DNA of 33,274 nucleotides from Gemmatimonadota bacterium (GTDB taxonomy: Bacteria; Latescibacterota; UBA2968; UBA8231): NCBI GenBank assembly GCA_002724215.1, contig PBOD01000236.1, positions 1-33,274 on the forward strand, given 5' to 3'. Below, one piece after another: positions 16,425 to 24,504 of the stretch. The number at the start of each line of letters is the position of its first letter. Position 1 is the stretch's first letter. Made by a program: the position numbers and the translations under genes. The notes under the pieces are model-generated. The model was not told the origin of the DNA, searched no databases, and was given only the letters and a program-made list of their open reading frames with translations.

Positions 16425-17414
16425 TCAGATCTCCACATCGACGCTCTTGCCCGTTGCACCGGACTGCCGTGCCGCTTCCAGTACCTGCATGACGCGCAGC
16501 GCGTGGGAGGCCGGGATGATCAGCGCTGCGCCCTCCCGCAAATGCTCGGCGAGGTTTTGGTGCAGGCTGAGCTGCTCGACGGCGCGGCGGCGCTTCATCT
16601 CGAAATCCTCGCCGTAGATCGTGCAGAACTCGCCGCCCGAGCAGGTCAGCGAGGCCTCGCTGCCGAGGGCGACCCATTTATAGGGCAGGCTGCAGTAGGA
16701 GATATCGGCTTTCGCCGCGCGGGCACGGGTGCCGTTGTCGAAGACCATGGTGATATCGAAGAGATCCTCGGCATCGCCCCATTTGATGTTGCGGACATCG
16801 GCGAAGACCGAGACCACCTTGCGGCCCTCGAGCAGATCGAGCAATTGCTCGACCCAGTGCGGCCCGAAGTCGAGCAAGGTGCCGCCCCCGGCCTGCGCGC
16901 TGACGCGCCACTGTTGATTGTAGTCGGGTACGCCAAAGCCGACGGCGGGCCGCGCGCCCATGGTGCGGTTTTCGACGCTGATGATATCGCCGATGAGTCC
17001 GTCGCGGACCGCCGATTTGACCAGCCGGTAGTCGCCGTCGTAGTGGCGGTTGTGATAGACGGTGAGCGCAACGCCGTTATCCGCGGCGGCCTCGACCATC
17101 TCCTCGGCCTCGGGGCCGCGCACGGCGAGCGGCTTTTCGATGAGCATGTGCTTTTTGGCCGCCGCGACCTTGAGCGCCGATTCGTAGTGCAGCGACGAAT
17201 GGGTGGTGATGAGCACCAGCTCGAGGTCGGAGTCGAGAAAGGCGTCGAGGTCGTCGGTGGCGGTCAGCCCCTCCTCGACGGCGGCCTGGCGGCGGCTTTC
17301 AGTGATGTCGCAGACGGCGGTGACTTCGTAGAGCCCGGATTCGCGCATGGCAGTGAGGTGGTGGTTGGAGGCCATGCGGCCGAAGCCGATAATGCCGGTT
17401 TTGATGGGGGTCAC
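16425..17414 (-). CDS. Gfo/Idh/MocA-family NAD(P)-dependent oxidoreductase
   Basis: 329 residues from a GTG at 17414 with AAGGAG six bases upstream. An in-frame GTG five codons earlier has no site. The N-terminal Rossmann domain shows GIIGFGRMASNHH for dinucleotide binding and the family signature KKHMLIEKPLAV, with EKP bearing the catalytic Lys. The second domain carries the DFGPHWVEQLL motif, whose His is the usual acid/base. Such enzymes oxidise or reduce cyclic polyols and sugars. The substrate is unknown; company with a SelA-like PLP enzyme and PhyH genes suggests sugar or amino-sugar catabolism. It is 45 bases after the PLP-enzyme gene and precedes the HCA-type PhyH gene. Confidence 0.93.
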   Translation of the reverse strand: MTPIKTGIIGFGRMASNHHLTAMRESGLYEVTAVCDITESRRQAAVEEGLTATDDLDAFLDSDLELVLITTHSSLHYESALKVAAAKKHMLIEKPLAVRGPEAEEMVEAAADNGVALTVYHNRHYDGDYRLVKSAVRDGLIGDIISVENRTMGARPAVGFGVPDYNQQWRVSAQAGGGTLLDFGPHWVEQLLDLLEGRKVVSVFADVRNIKWGDAEDLFDITMVFDNGTRARAAKADISYCSLPYKWVALGSEASLTCSGGEFCTIYGEDFEMKRRRAVEQLSLHQNLAEHLREGAALIIPASHALRVMQVLEAARQSGATGKSVDVEI

Positions 17415-17459
17415 GCGGTGCTCCTTCACTATTTGAAAATGGGGCAGCTGTGGTTTGTT

Positions 17460-18563
17460 TCAGGTGTTGCTCAGCACTGCGGTCAACCGCTGTGCGACCT
17501 GTTCGGCGTCGCCTTCTTCCATCATATAGGGATTGATCGAAATGCCGTTTTCGCCGCCACCCAGCTCGATGCGGGGCTCGCCGCTGGAAAGCCGCACGGC
17601 GACCTCGCTGCCGGAAAGCCCGAGCTGGCCCGCGTCCCAGCTGATCGACAGGTGGGGCGCAACATTGGAGCGGCCCGGCTGGCTGATCGAGGTCTCGACC
17701 GTGGTGAAGGCGGTGGCGGCCTCGGAAATAACGGCCAAGCGCCGTTCCCATTCCTGCCACTCGGCCTGGTGGTCGCGCACCACCCACTGCTCGACGGCGG
17801 CCAGCAGGCCCATGATCTCCTCCTTGCCGACCTTCATCGGCCGCCCGATCGAGCCGTGCGGGCAGCCGTTGAGAAAGGCGGCCTGCAGTAGCGCCTTGCG
17901 CCCCAGGACCAATCCCGAGGCCTGCGGCCCGCGCAGGCATTTACCGCCCGAATAGGCCACTGCATCGACGCCCTGCTCCAGATACCAGTTGGGTGCGTCG
18001 GGGCGCTCGGCCGCCGCGTCGACAAAGCTGGGCACACCGCGCGCATGCCCGCTGGCGGCCATCTCTGCGACCGAAATCTGTCCGCGCTCGGCGGCGTCGC
18101 CGAAGATGAAGATCATCGCGGTGCGGTCGCTGTAGGCCGCCTCGAGCTCTTCGCGCGTTTCGACCTCTATAAAGCGGGTGCCGACCGCAGTGACCGCGCG
18201 GTCGTAGCCGACGCGGTGCGACTTCTGCACGATGATTTCGTCCTTCAGGCCTTCGGTATCGGGCAGGCGGGCGATTTTTTCGGGATCGTCGCCGGCGACG
18301 CAGGCAGCGGTGACCTGGGTCAGGGCAGCGGCACAGCCGGCGGTGACCAGGCCGTATTCGCACTGCATCAGCTCGGCGATGCGGCGCCCGACGGCGTCCA
18401 TCAGCTCGGCGATTTTGACATATCCGGTTGCGGCCTCGTTCATCGCCTGGCGTACCTCGGGCAGGGCCAGCGAGCCGCTGAGGGTGGTAATGGTGCCGAT
18501 GCAGTTGATAAAGGGGCGGATGCCGAGGTCGGCGTAGGTAGGAAATGTCGAGTCGGCGCTCAT
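17460..18563 (-). CDS. SelA-like fold-type I PLP enzyme
   Basis: 367 residues, related to L-seryl-tRNA(Sec) selenium transferase SelA and D-glucosaminate-6-phosphate ammonia lyase. The PLP lysine is Lys208 in AYSGGKCLRGPQASG. Asp182 in PSFVDAAAE would contact the pyridine nitrogen, and YGLVTAGCAAAL (about 70-81) forms the phosphate-binding region. The start MSADSTFPTYADLGIRPFIN is typical of the SelA-like branch that acts in metabolism rather than selenocysteine synthesis, and no selB or tRNA-Sec lies nearby. A beta-eliminating lyase or racemase role on an amino sugar acid is plausible but not shown. The Gfo/Idh/MocA gene follows closely. Confidence 0.9.
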   Translation of the reverse strand: MSADSTFPTYADLGIRPFINCIGTITTLSGSLALPEVRQAMNEAATGYVKIAELMDAVGRRIAELMQCEYGLVTAGCAAALTQVTAACVAGDDPEKIARLPDTEGLKDEIIVQKSHRVGYDRAVTAVGTRFIEVETREELEAAYSDRTAMIFIFGDAAERGQISVAEMAASGHARGVPSFVDAAAERPDAPNWYLEQGVDAVAYSGGKCLRGPQASGLVLGRKALLQAAFLNGCPHGSIGRPMKVGKEEIMGLLAAVEQWVVRDHQAEWQEWERRLAVISEAATAFTTVETSISQPGRSNVAPHLSISWDAGQLGLSGSEVAVRLSSGEPRIELGGGENGISINPYMMEEGDAEQVAQRLTAVLSNT

Positions 18564-18590
18564 GGTCGGCTTTCTGTGGATAAGGGGCGC

Positions 18591-18677
18591 TCAGGCCCCG
18601 GGCTGCGTGGTCGGTGCATAGACGATTCTGGTGTCGCTGGCTTTGATCGAGCAGCAGGCGAAGCGGCGATGGCGCAT
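18591..18677 (-). CDS. Possible 28-residue ORF, doubtful
   Basis: A 28-codon frame (starting MRHRRFACCSIKA) fits exactly into the gap between the deacetylase stop (18682) and the PLP-enzyme start (18563). It begins 4 bases after the former. There is no recognisable domain and only a weak ribosome site (GGAAATAAG). It could be a chance frame or a leader peptide; no function is proposed. Confidence 0.2.
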   Translation of the reverse strand: MRHRRFACCSIKASDTRIVYAPTTQPGA

Positions 18678-18681
18678 GTAC

Positions 18682-19557
18682 TTATTTCCTCGCCGCCTGC
18701 TGGTCGGCGATAAAGGTAGCCACCTCGGTGACCGGTGCGATCCAGACGCGATTGTCGGGATTTTGGGCGTAGGCCAGAAGGTCTTTCAGCATATCGAGTT
18801 GCGTTCCCCAGCGCGGATTGTCGCCGACGCCGTGTCCGGCCAGGACCAGCCAGTTACCGCTGTGCCTGGCGCGTTCGACCATGCGCTGTACAGCGGCGAA
18901 GTCCTCGCCGTCCATCCGCATCGCCATGACCTGGGCGGTGTCGAAGTGGTCGGGCGCGTTCGAGGTCTCGTCCAGCCAGCGGCGCCCGGTCTGGAAGAGC
19001 TCGGCGACCAGGGGCACATAGCTCCGGGTGTCGCGCCCGCGGCCGACATAGGTCTGGCCGCAAGGATAGGCGAAGCTGACGGGGCGCACGCCGAGCATTT
19101 CTTCGATCTCGTCGTTGGCCTGCACTATCTCAGCGCGCATCCGCTCCAGGTCGTAGGATTCGAGCACGACGCCGTCGTAGCGGACCCAGGCGAAATTTCC
19201 CGTGCACGGATGGCCGACCGTATGGTTGCCGATCTCGTGGCCGACAGCCACAGCCCGGCGCCAACCCGCCAGCTCATTGCGCAGGTTTTCCGGCTGCGAA
19301 TAGAAGGTTGCCTTGACGTCGAAGGCGTCCAGCAGCGGGATCGCATGGGTGACCTGGGTCGGCCGGCCGTCGTCGAAGGTCAGGCTGAGGGCCATCTCGG
19401 CGCCGTTGGGCCAGGGAAAGCCCGACGGGTCGAGATGCCGTTGCGCCGGCCGGCTCTGGCGGTTCTCTATGGCATCGCTCTCGGAAACCGTGCTCCATAC
19501 GAGCAGCGCCAGGAGCGATCCGAGTTTGATTCCACTCCGATAAGTGCGCATGGGCAT
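18682..19557 (-). CDS. Secreted polysaccharide deacetylase (CE4/NodB family)
   Basis: 291 residues with a signal peptide (KLGSLLALLVWSTVSESDA, cleavage near residue 29). The NodB motifs are in order: SLTFDDG (Asp62 catalytic base, Asp63 metal ligand), GNHTVGH (His112 and His116 metal ligands), SFAYPCG (motif 3), and a late LVLAGHGVG with the catalytic His. These define a metal-dependent de-N-acetylase or de-O-acetylase acting outside the cytoplasm on acetylated polysaccharide. It is the most upstream gene of the minus-strand series running to 12578 and is divergent from the propeller gene at 19698, with 140 bases between them. A GH19 chitinase in the same window makes chitin-type substrates conceivable. 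Confidence 0.92.
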   Translation of the reverse strand: MPMRTYRSGIKLGSLLALLVWSTVSESDAIENRQSRPAQRHLDPSGFPWPNGAEMALSLTFDDGRPTQVTHAIPLLDAFDVKATFYSQPENLRNELAGWRRAVAVGHEIGNHTVGHPCTGNFAWVRYDGVVLESYDLERMRAEIVQANDEIEEMLGVRPVSFAYPCGQTYVGRGRDTRSYVPLVAELFQTGRRWLDETSNAPDHFDTAQVMAMRMDGEDFAAVQRMVERARHSGNWLVLAGHGVGDNPRWGTQLDMLKDLLAYAQNPDNRVWIAPVTEVATFIADQQAARK

Positions 19558-19697
19558 TCTATCCTTGTGATGGTTATACTTTCGGCAGCGGGCGAGCGCC
19601 GGCTCAAAATAGGGGCACCGGCAGCCGCGGGCAAGGCCTGGAGCACTGCCGTATATTGCGCCTGTTGCTGCTTATCACCTGACAAAGGACCACGTCC

Positions 19698-21041
19698 ATG
19701 CAAAGCATTGCCATCGATGATCAGCCCCAGTTTTTCGTCGACGACTATCTCGTCGATAATCGCTGGGGCGTGGAGTATTTGACCGAGGCGGTTATCCGCG
19801 TCTTTCACGCGCCGGTAAAGGAGCCGGCCAATCCCGTAATAGCCGGTTGCGGTGGCTATGTCAATGTAGTGTGCGAGGGCGGGCGTTTCCGCATGTGGTA
19901 TCAGGAGTACTGGGACCAGAGCATGGAGCCACGCAAATACACCTACGGGGTGGCCTATGCGGAGTCGGACGACGGCATCGACTGGCACTTGCCGACGATC
20001 GGCCGACATGAATTCAAGGGGACCACCGACAACAATATCGTGCTGCTGGGGCCGCAGGGAGGCCGGGCGGAAGTGCCGTATGTACTCGACGTGCCCGATG
20101 AGTACAAGCGGGGCTACAAATACCTGCTGCTGTATCTGACCGACGAGCCCGAGAGCGCACGGCTGATCGGCTCGCACGATGGCATCGAATGGGATCGGGA
20201 CAGCGACACCTGTATCGCCGCAGGCTTTAGCCCCGACACCCACGGCAGCATCGTGTGGGACCCGCGGCGAGAATGCTTTGCGTGGTTTACGCGGGCGACC
20301 AATCTCTACCAGGTGCGCGGTGCCCGGCGCAAGGTGGCCCGCCTCGAGCACGGGGAGTTGTGGGACGAGTGGCCGATTCTGAGCGAGAACATTCTGTTGC
20401 CCGATGCGCTCGACGGCGCCGATCTGCACCACTACTTCTACGGCATGCCGACGCGCTACTACGCCGGCGTCTATTGGGGCTTTTTGTGGCCCTATCAGCA
20501 CCAGGAGGACATATATACCGCCCTGGCCTGGAGCCGTGACGGGATCAATTTTCAACGACCCGTAGACCGGCCGCGCTTGATCGATGTGGGCGCGCCGGGC
20601 GCATGGGATGGGGGGATGGCCATGGCCTCAAACTGGCTGGAGGTGGGCGACGAGTGGTGGATGTACTATGCTGCCACCAGCGGTCGTCACAAGGAGCTCG
20701 ACCCGGGGCCGGGCATCGGGCTGGCGCGGTTGCGCAAGGAGGGCTTTGCCTCGCTGCGCAGCCCGGCGGGCGGGGGCTTCGTGGTGACCAAGACGCTGCT
20801 GAGCCCCGGCGGAAGACTCTGGGTCAACGCCGATGCGGCTGAGGGCGAGCTACAGGTGCGGTTGACCGACTACGCACGGACGCCGCTGGCGGGTTTTGCC
20901 AGCCGACCGATTACCGGCGACGGGGTGCGGCAGGAGGTGTGCTGGGAAGGTGGTGATACGCCGGTGCCGGCGGGCCGACCGCTGCGGTTGGAGTTCGAAA
21001 TGAAGGGCGTTGTCGATCTCTACAGCTTTGGTTTTGCGTAG
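19698..21041 (+). CDS. Glycosidase-like beta-propeller protein
   Basis: 447 residues, cytoplasmic, no signal peptide. The N-terminal ~340 residues repeat blade motifs found in five-bladed GH43/GH32/GH130-like propellers: FRMWYQEYW, YGVAYAESDDGIDWHLP, ARLIGSHDGIEWDRD, TALAWSRDGINF and EWWMYYAATSGRHKE. A beta-sandwich tail (LWVNADAAEGELQVRLTD, PLRLEFEMKG) resembles the GH32-type C-terminal domain. Related proteins are common in Planctomycetes and similar phyla and are largely uncharacterised. I cannot name catalytic acids with certainty, so hydrolase activity is inferred from fold. AAAGGA precedes the ATG by 9-10 bases. The gene is alone on the plus strand, divergent from the deacetylase. Confidence 0.8.
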   Translation: MQSIAIDDQPQFFVDDYLVDNRWGVEYLTEAVIRVFHAPVKEPANPVIAGCGGYVNVVCEGGRFRMWYQEYWDQSMEPRKYTYGVAYAESDDGIDWHLPTIGRHEFKGTTDNNIVLLGPQGGRAEVPYVLDVPDEYKRGYKYLLLYLTDEPESARLIGSHDGIEWDRDSDTCIAAGFSPDTHGSIVWDPRRECFAWFTRATNLYQVRGARRKVARLEHGELWDEWPILSENILLPDALDGADLHHYFYGMPTRYYAGVYWGFLWPYQHQEDIYTALAWSRDGINFQRPVDRPRLIDVGAPGAWDGGMAMASNWLEVGDEWWMYYAATSGRHKELDPGPGIGLARLRKEGFASLRSPAGGGFVVTKTLLSPGGRLWVNADAAEGELQVRLTDYARTPLAGFASRPITGDGVRQEVCWEGGDTPVPAGRPLRLEFEMKGVVDLYSFGFA

Positions 21042-21113
21042 CGGGAGCCGGCAACTTATGTGGCCATACCCAGGCACGCGGCAGCCGCATGGTGGCGCGC
21101 CAAAAAGGTGGCA

Positions 21114-21464
21114 TCATCGCCCTCTGCGCGAGAGGGTGTAGATACCGTATCCGGCTACCAGCATCAACAGATAGAATTCGCCGCCGAAGGGCACCGTAAA
21201 GGGCTCGCGGTCATCGGCGGGATCGCCGCCGCCGCCGTCGCCGTCGCCGCTGCTGCCACACGCTCCTCCGCAACCGGTCACTTCCACGGTGACATCTGGA
21301 TTGTACGATATCGTCAAGGTGGCATCGACCGTTCCCGACTGGTTGGGGAGAAACTGAATGCTGAGCTGATTGTTGGTACCGTTGGTTATAACCAGGGGCA
21401 GGGTGGTCTGGTTGGTGTATTGCGAATGGTTCGAACTGACGGAATAATAGGTGACATCCGCTCC
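21114..21464 (-). pseudogene. 3' remnant of a secreted protein with a membrane sorting tail
   Basis: The minus-strand frame is open from a TAA at 21465-21467 to a TGA at 21114 and has no ATG. It reads as the end of a larger exported protein. An ASH/choice-of-anchor-type strand pair (VTYYSVSSNHSQYTN, SGTVDATLTISYNPD) is followed by a Gly/Asp-rich linker. The tail is PFTVPFGG, a hydrophobic segment (FYLLMLVAGYGIYTL) and SRRGR. Short motif, membrane helix and basic end is the plan of exosortase/archaeosortase-type sorting signals. The 5' part is missing. It meets a second truncated frame at the same point, so this is a rearrangement scar. Confidence 0.65.
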
Positions 21465-21468
21465 TTAA

Positions 21469-21935
21469 TTCATATGCGAGTTTCTGCTCGCCGGCGCCTT
21501 GCTGCTCGTAGGTTGGACCTACGCGTCGGACATGTATCTGGATTTACTGTTCAGCGGGGTCAATCTGGGGCTACAGTTTACCGAAGCCTCTATTTTTCTG
21601 CGGACCGGCGAGCCGATTGCACGGGGTGTGGTGTGCCCGGATGTCGTTGCGGCGGCAGCCCTCTTCGCTGCGAGCTCGGGCCGCTCTCTGCGCTGGCGGC
21701 TGGGCGGAACCATTCTCGCCGCTACCGCGATCTGGCTGCTGCAATCTGCTCTTATTGTCCTGCAACTCCAGCTGGCAATACATCACTACGCCGGTGGAGA
21801 GGTCGTCGCGCTGATCCGCGAATGGTCCGGGGCGGCGCTGGTCCTGCCGTTGTGGTTTAGTGCTTACGGGTCATTGTTGCGGGGCTGTGCACACCCGCAA
21901 GACACTGCCGCGATCGCTCAAGAGAGCGTTCCTGT
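21469..21935 (+). pseudogene. 5'-truncated multi-pass membrane protein, faintly exosortase-like
   Basis: The frame opens right after a TAA at 21466 with no ATG; a TTG at 21499 is the first possible start. About four hydrophobic segments are visible: CEFLLAGALLLVGW, VVCPDVVAAAALFAA, GGTILAATAIWLLQSALIV and GAALVLPLWFSAYG. A Cys-containing helix, then R-x-x-R-W-R and a further helix recall exosortases (Cys, Arg, His catalytic set), but the Arg and His positions are not evident, so any kinship is weak. The frame continues to 22182 without hydrophobic or conserved content and runs over the chitinase 3' end, so the real gene probably ended near 21935. Likely non-functional. Confidence 0.45.
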
Positions 21936-22115
21936 TACACGATCGGGGCGCGGCTCCTACAGGAAGATGAGCAAGGGACAGAAGAAGCACCAGCGCCGCA
22001 TCCGACAGCAATATGCCGGCAGGGCGTTACTGCGGATGGCGCTAGCGGGAAGGCGGCAGGAACGCGCGGGCCTGAGGTTGGCGATCGCCACCGACCCGAT
22101 GCGCAACGCGCCCTG

Positions 22116-23018
22116 TCAATATTCCACCATGTTATCGCAGGTCAGGTGGTCGCCCGGGCTTATCCCCAGCATGTCGGTGTAGCGCAGGTAGAAGCCGATG
22201 CGGTCCTCGACCCGAGTGTCACCCGCATGCGCGGCACCGCATTCGAGCCGGCCGTTGATAATGTTGACGGTCAGCCCAAAGCCCGGGTAGCGGCCGGCGC
22301 TGGCGTCCTCGGTGGAGGGCTCCCACATCCCGGTCATCACCTCGTGACAGGATGGCTTCGGCAACTGCGTTGTCATCCAGAACCACAGTGCCGCCTGCCA
22401 CCCGACGACCCCGTTCTCCGCTACCCGGAAGGGCTCTTGCAGTAGAGGTTGCCCGATGGCGGTGCCTGCTGGTCCGTAGTTGTAGTTCCAGCTCAGCTGC
22501 AGGGGACCGCGGCCGTGGTAGCTCTGCCCGTCAGCACAGGGGTAATCGGTCGACCAGGATTGACAGTAGTTCTCCACGCAAGGGCTCGGCGTACCATCAC
22601 ATGCCAGTTCCTCCCTGAAGCACAATCCCCAAGCGAATTGGCCGTCCGGCGCCACGGGCCAGCCGCCGGTAGTTTCGTGCGAGACATTGGCGAGGAAGGC
22701 CGATACTTCGCGCCCTCGCGCTTCGCTACTGCCCTCCGTCCCGAACTTCGGGAACATCTGTGCCGCTTCAATCAGAGCGTCGTAGGTGTAGGCCGACGCG
22801 TTGCACGCGTCCTCTGCCTGATGTAGAAACATCGCGGCGAACATTTCGGGCGACAGCACATCTGCCAGTGAGTTACCCGACACGGGCTCCGTGTTATTTT
22901 CCGTTATTTCTGTCGTCTCGTCAGGCCTGACCACGTGATCGCTTCCACAGGACGCCAACAGGATCAAAATCAGCGCGCCCGATTGCATCGACCGAGTGCT
23001 GGTACGCGTTGTTTTCAC
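22116..23018 (-). CDS. GH19 chitinase, lipoprotein
   Basis: 300 residues from a GTG. A lipoprotein signal (SGALILILLASC, Cys24) is followed by a short acidic linker and a complete glycoside hydrolase 19 domain. Glu115 in NVSHETTGGW is the catalytic acid, and Glu137 in WGLCFREE aligns with the catalytic base of plant class I/II chitinases. SYHGRGPLQLSWNYNYG and NIINGRLECG are family signatures. GH19 enzymes cleave chitin with inversion; bacterial members may act on peptidoglycan-like substrates. It should be anchored on the outer envelope. It lies 159 bases downstream of the enolase gene on the same strand. No carbohydrate-binding module is present. Confidence 0.95.
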   Translation of the reverse strand: MKTTRTSTRSMQSGALILILLASCGSDHVVRPDETTEITENNTEPVSGNSLADVLSPEMFAAMFLHQAEDACNASAYTYDALIEAAQMFPKFGTEGSSEARGREVSAFLANVSHETTGGWPVAPDGQFAWGLCFREELACDGTPSPCVENYCQSWSTDYPCADGQSYHGRGPLQLSWNYNYGPAGTAIGQPLLQEPFRVAENGVVGWQAALWFWMTTQLPKPSCHEVMTGMWEPSTEDASAGRYPGFGLTVNIINGRLECGAAHAGDTRVEDRIGFYLRYTDMLGISPGDHLTCDNMVEY

Positions 23019-23177
23019 TGGACTAACTCGGGCCGTGTTACGTAGTGGATATTTCGCCTCGCTGTTTGCATCTGAGTCGGCGACAAGTATAAGGAATCGA
23101 GCCGCGATTCACTACATGTCGTCCGAAATATACGACGGCCGCTATTCGCGCGAGGCCCCCTGGTACGCCGCGCGGAT

Positions 23178-24329
23178 CTACTCCTCGAACATCTCCGGCC
23201 GATAGGGCAGAAACTGCCCGTGCTCGCGGTAGAGGGCTGCGTATTTCTCGACCTGTGCCATGTCCACGTCTACGCCCAGGCCTACGCCTTCTGGCACGCC
23301 CCAGCGCGGCCCATCCGCAATGGGTAATTTCTCCGTCAGAATATCGCCTTCCATGATCGCCGCCGTCTGCTGGTTGCCCTGCACCAGGTTCGGCAGCGTC
23401 AGGCAGACCTGGTGCGAGGCCGCCGCCATTAGCCCCAGTTCGCCGTGGGTGTGGCGGCAGACTTGCAGACCCTCGTTGGCCGCGGCGTAGGCGAAGCGCT
23501 GGAATTCCGACAAGGTCCCGACCCAGTAGGGGCTGAAGCACAAAATGTCGGCGGCGCGGTGGCGGATTACCTCCCACACGTCGCCGCGCCGCCACAGCCC
23601 TTCGTTGGCGGCCAGCGGTACCCGCGTCTTCTGCCTGAGCTCGGCCATATTGCGCACCGGGTCCTGCGACACGGGTTGTTCGGCGAAGTCGATGGTATAG
23701 CGATCGAACGCATCGAGATGGCGCACGGCCTCGGCCACGCTCCAGGCGCCGTTGGCGTCGATGCGGATCTTGCCCTCGGGACCGATGGCCTCGCGCAGCG
23801 CCGCGACCTGGTCGAGCTCGGAGGGAAAATTGACGCCGACCTTGAGGTAGTACACGCGATAGCCCTGTGCGCGGGCGGTAGCAGCCTGGGTGGCGACCGA
23901 GTCGGGATCGCCGGCGGCGAGATAGCAGAAGTAGTCGATCTCCTTGCGCACCCGCCCTCCCATCAGCCGGTAGAGCGGCTGGCCACAGGCCTTGCCCTGG
24001 AGGTCGCGCAGGGCCATGTCGATCCCCGCGTAGGCGAAGTTGCCGCTCATCTCGCGCAGGTCCCAATGCGCGGTGTGGAAGAAGTGCTGGGCGAGCTTTT
24101 CGTTGTTCCAGGGGTCGCGGCCGAGCAGGATGGGCGCGGCGGCGCGGACAATGGCGTCGATACTTTCGATATTGGGGCCGGGGCAGCACTCGCCCCAGCC
24201 GACCAGGCCGTCGTCGCTTGTGAGCTGCACCAGCACGGCGGTGACGCCGTCGCGGCGCACGCGGGCGCTGTTTTCGCGATGCCGGTAGGGCACGCTGACG
24301 ATGTGAGTGTCGAGGTGGGCGATTTTCAT
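23178..24329 (-). CDS. Enolase-superfamily enzyme (MLE/MR-like), substrate unknown
   Basis: 383 residues. The metal ligands are Asp191 (RIDANGAWS), Glu217 (DFAEQPV) and Glu243 (AANEG). At the end of strand two the K-x-K motif reads Y161-L-K163, so only the second Lys remains. On the opposite face the usual MLE Lys is absent (LCFSPYWVG), but His293 or His295 (CRHTHGELG) could act as in mandelate racemase. It is distinct from the galactonate-dehydratase-like gene at 10398, with different acid/base residues. GAGG lies about 9 bases before the ATG. It may racemise or dehydrate a hydroxy acid. The nearest neighbours on this strand are the coupled PhyH and membrane-protein genes upstream. Confidence 0.9.
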   Translation of the reverse strand: MKIAHLDTHIVSVPYRHRENSARVRRDGVTAVLVQLTSDDGLVGWGECCPGPNIESIDAIVRAAAPILLGRDPWNNEKLAQHFFHTAHWDLREMSGNFAYAGIDMALRDLQGKACGQPLYRLMGGRVRKEIDYFCYLAAGDPDSVATQAATARAQGYRVYYLKVGVNFPSELDQVAALREAIGPEGKIRIDANGAWSVAEAVRHLDAFDRYTIDFAEQPVSQDPVRNMAELRQKTRVPLAANEGLWRRGDVWEVIRHRAADILCFSPYWVGTLSEFQRFAYAAANEGLQVCRHTHGELGLMAAASHQVCLTLPNLVQGNQQTAAIMEGDILTEKLPIADGPRWGVPEGVGLGVDVDMAQVEKYAALYREHGQFLPYRPEMFEE

Positions 24330-24504
24330 TCGTTAGCCCTCGGGCTTGGGATGGGCGCTACACCGGGCAAAGCTACCAAACTACCGGCCTTCATCCAAGC
24401 TCTTGTTTCGGCGCCGCGTACCGGTAGATCCGAGGTATTGCCGCATCGGAGTAACGCCTGCGCTAGCCCGGGGCGGGCGGTTGACCTCGCCACTTGGTCG
24501 CGCG

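Noticed and set aside
16503-17891. 462-codon plus-strand frame
   Set aside because: Antisense to the dehydrogenase and PLP-enzyme genes and without domains.
17460-18563. Selenocysteine synthesis role for the SelA-like gene
   Set aside because: No selB, tRNA-Sec or selenoprotein signal nearby, and the neighbours are catabolic.
18631-19782. 383-codon plus-strand frame
   Set aside because: Antisense to the deacetylase gene and overlaps the propeller gene start.
21060-21860. 266-codon plus-strand frame
   Set aside because: Crosses the junction at 21465, and its Arg-rich text is the wrong frame of the membrane-protein remnant.
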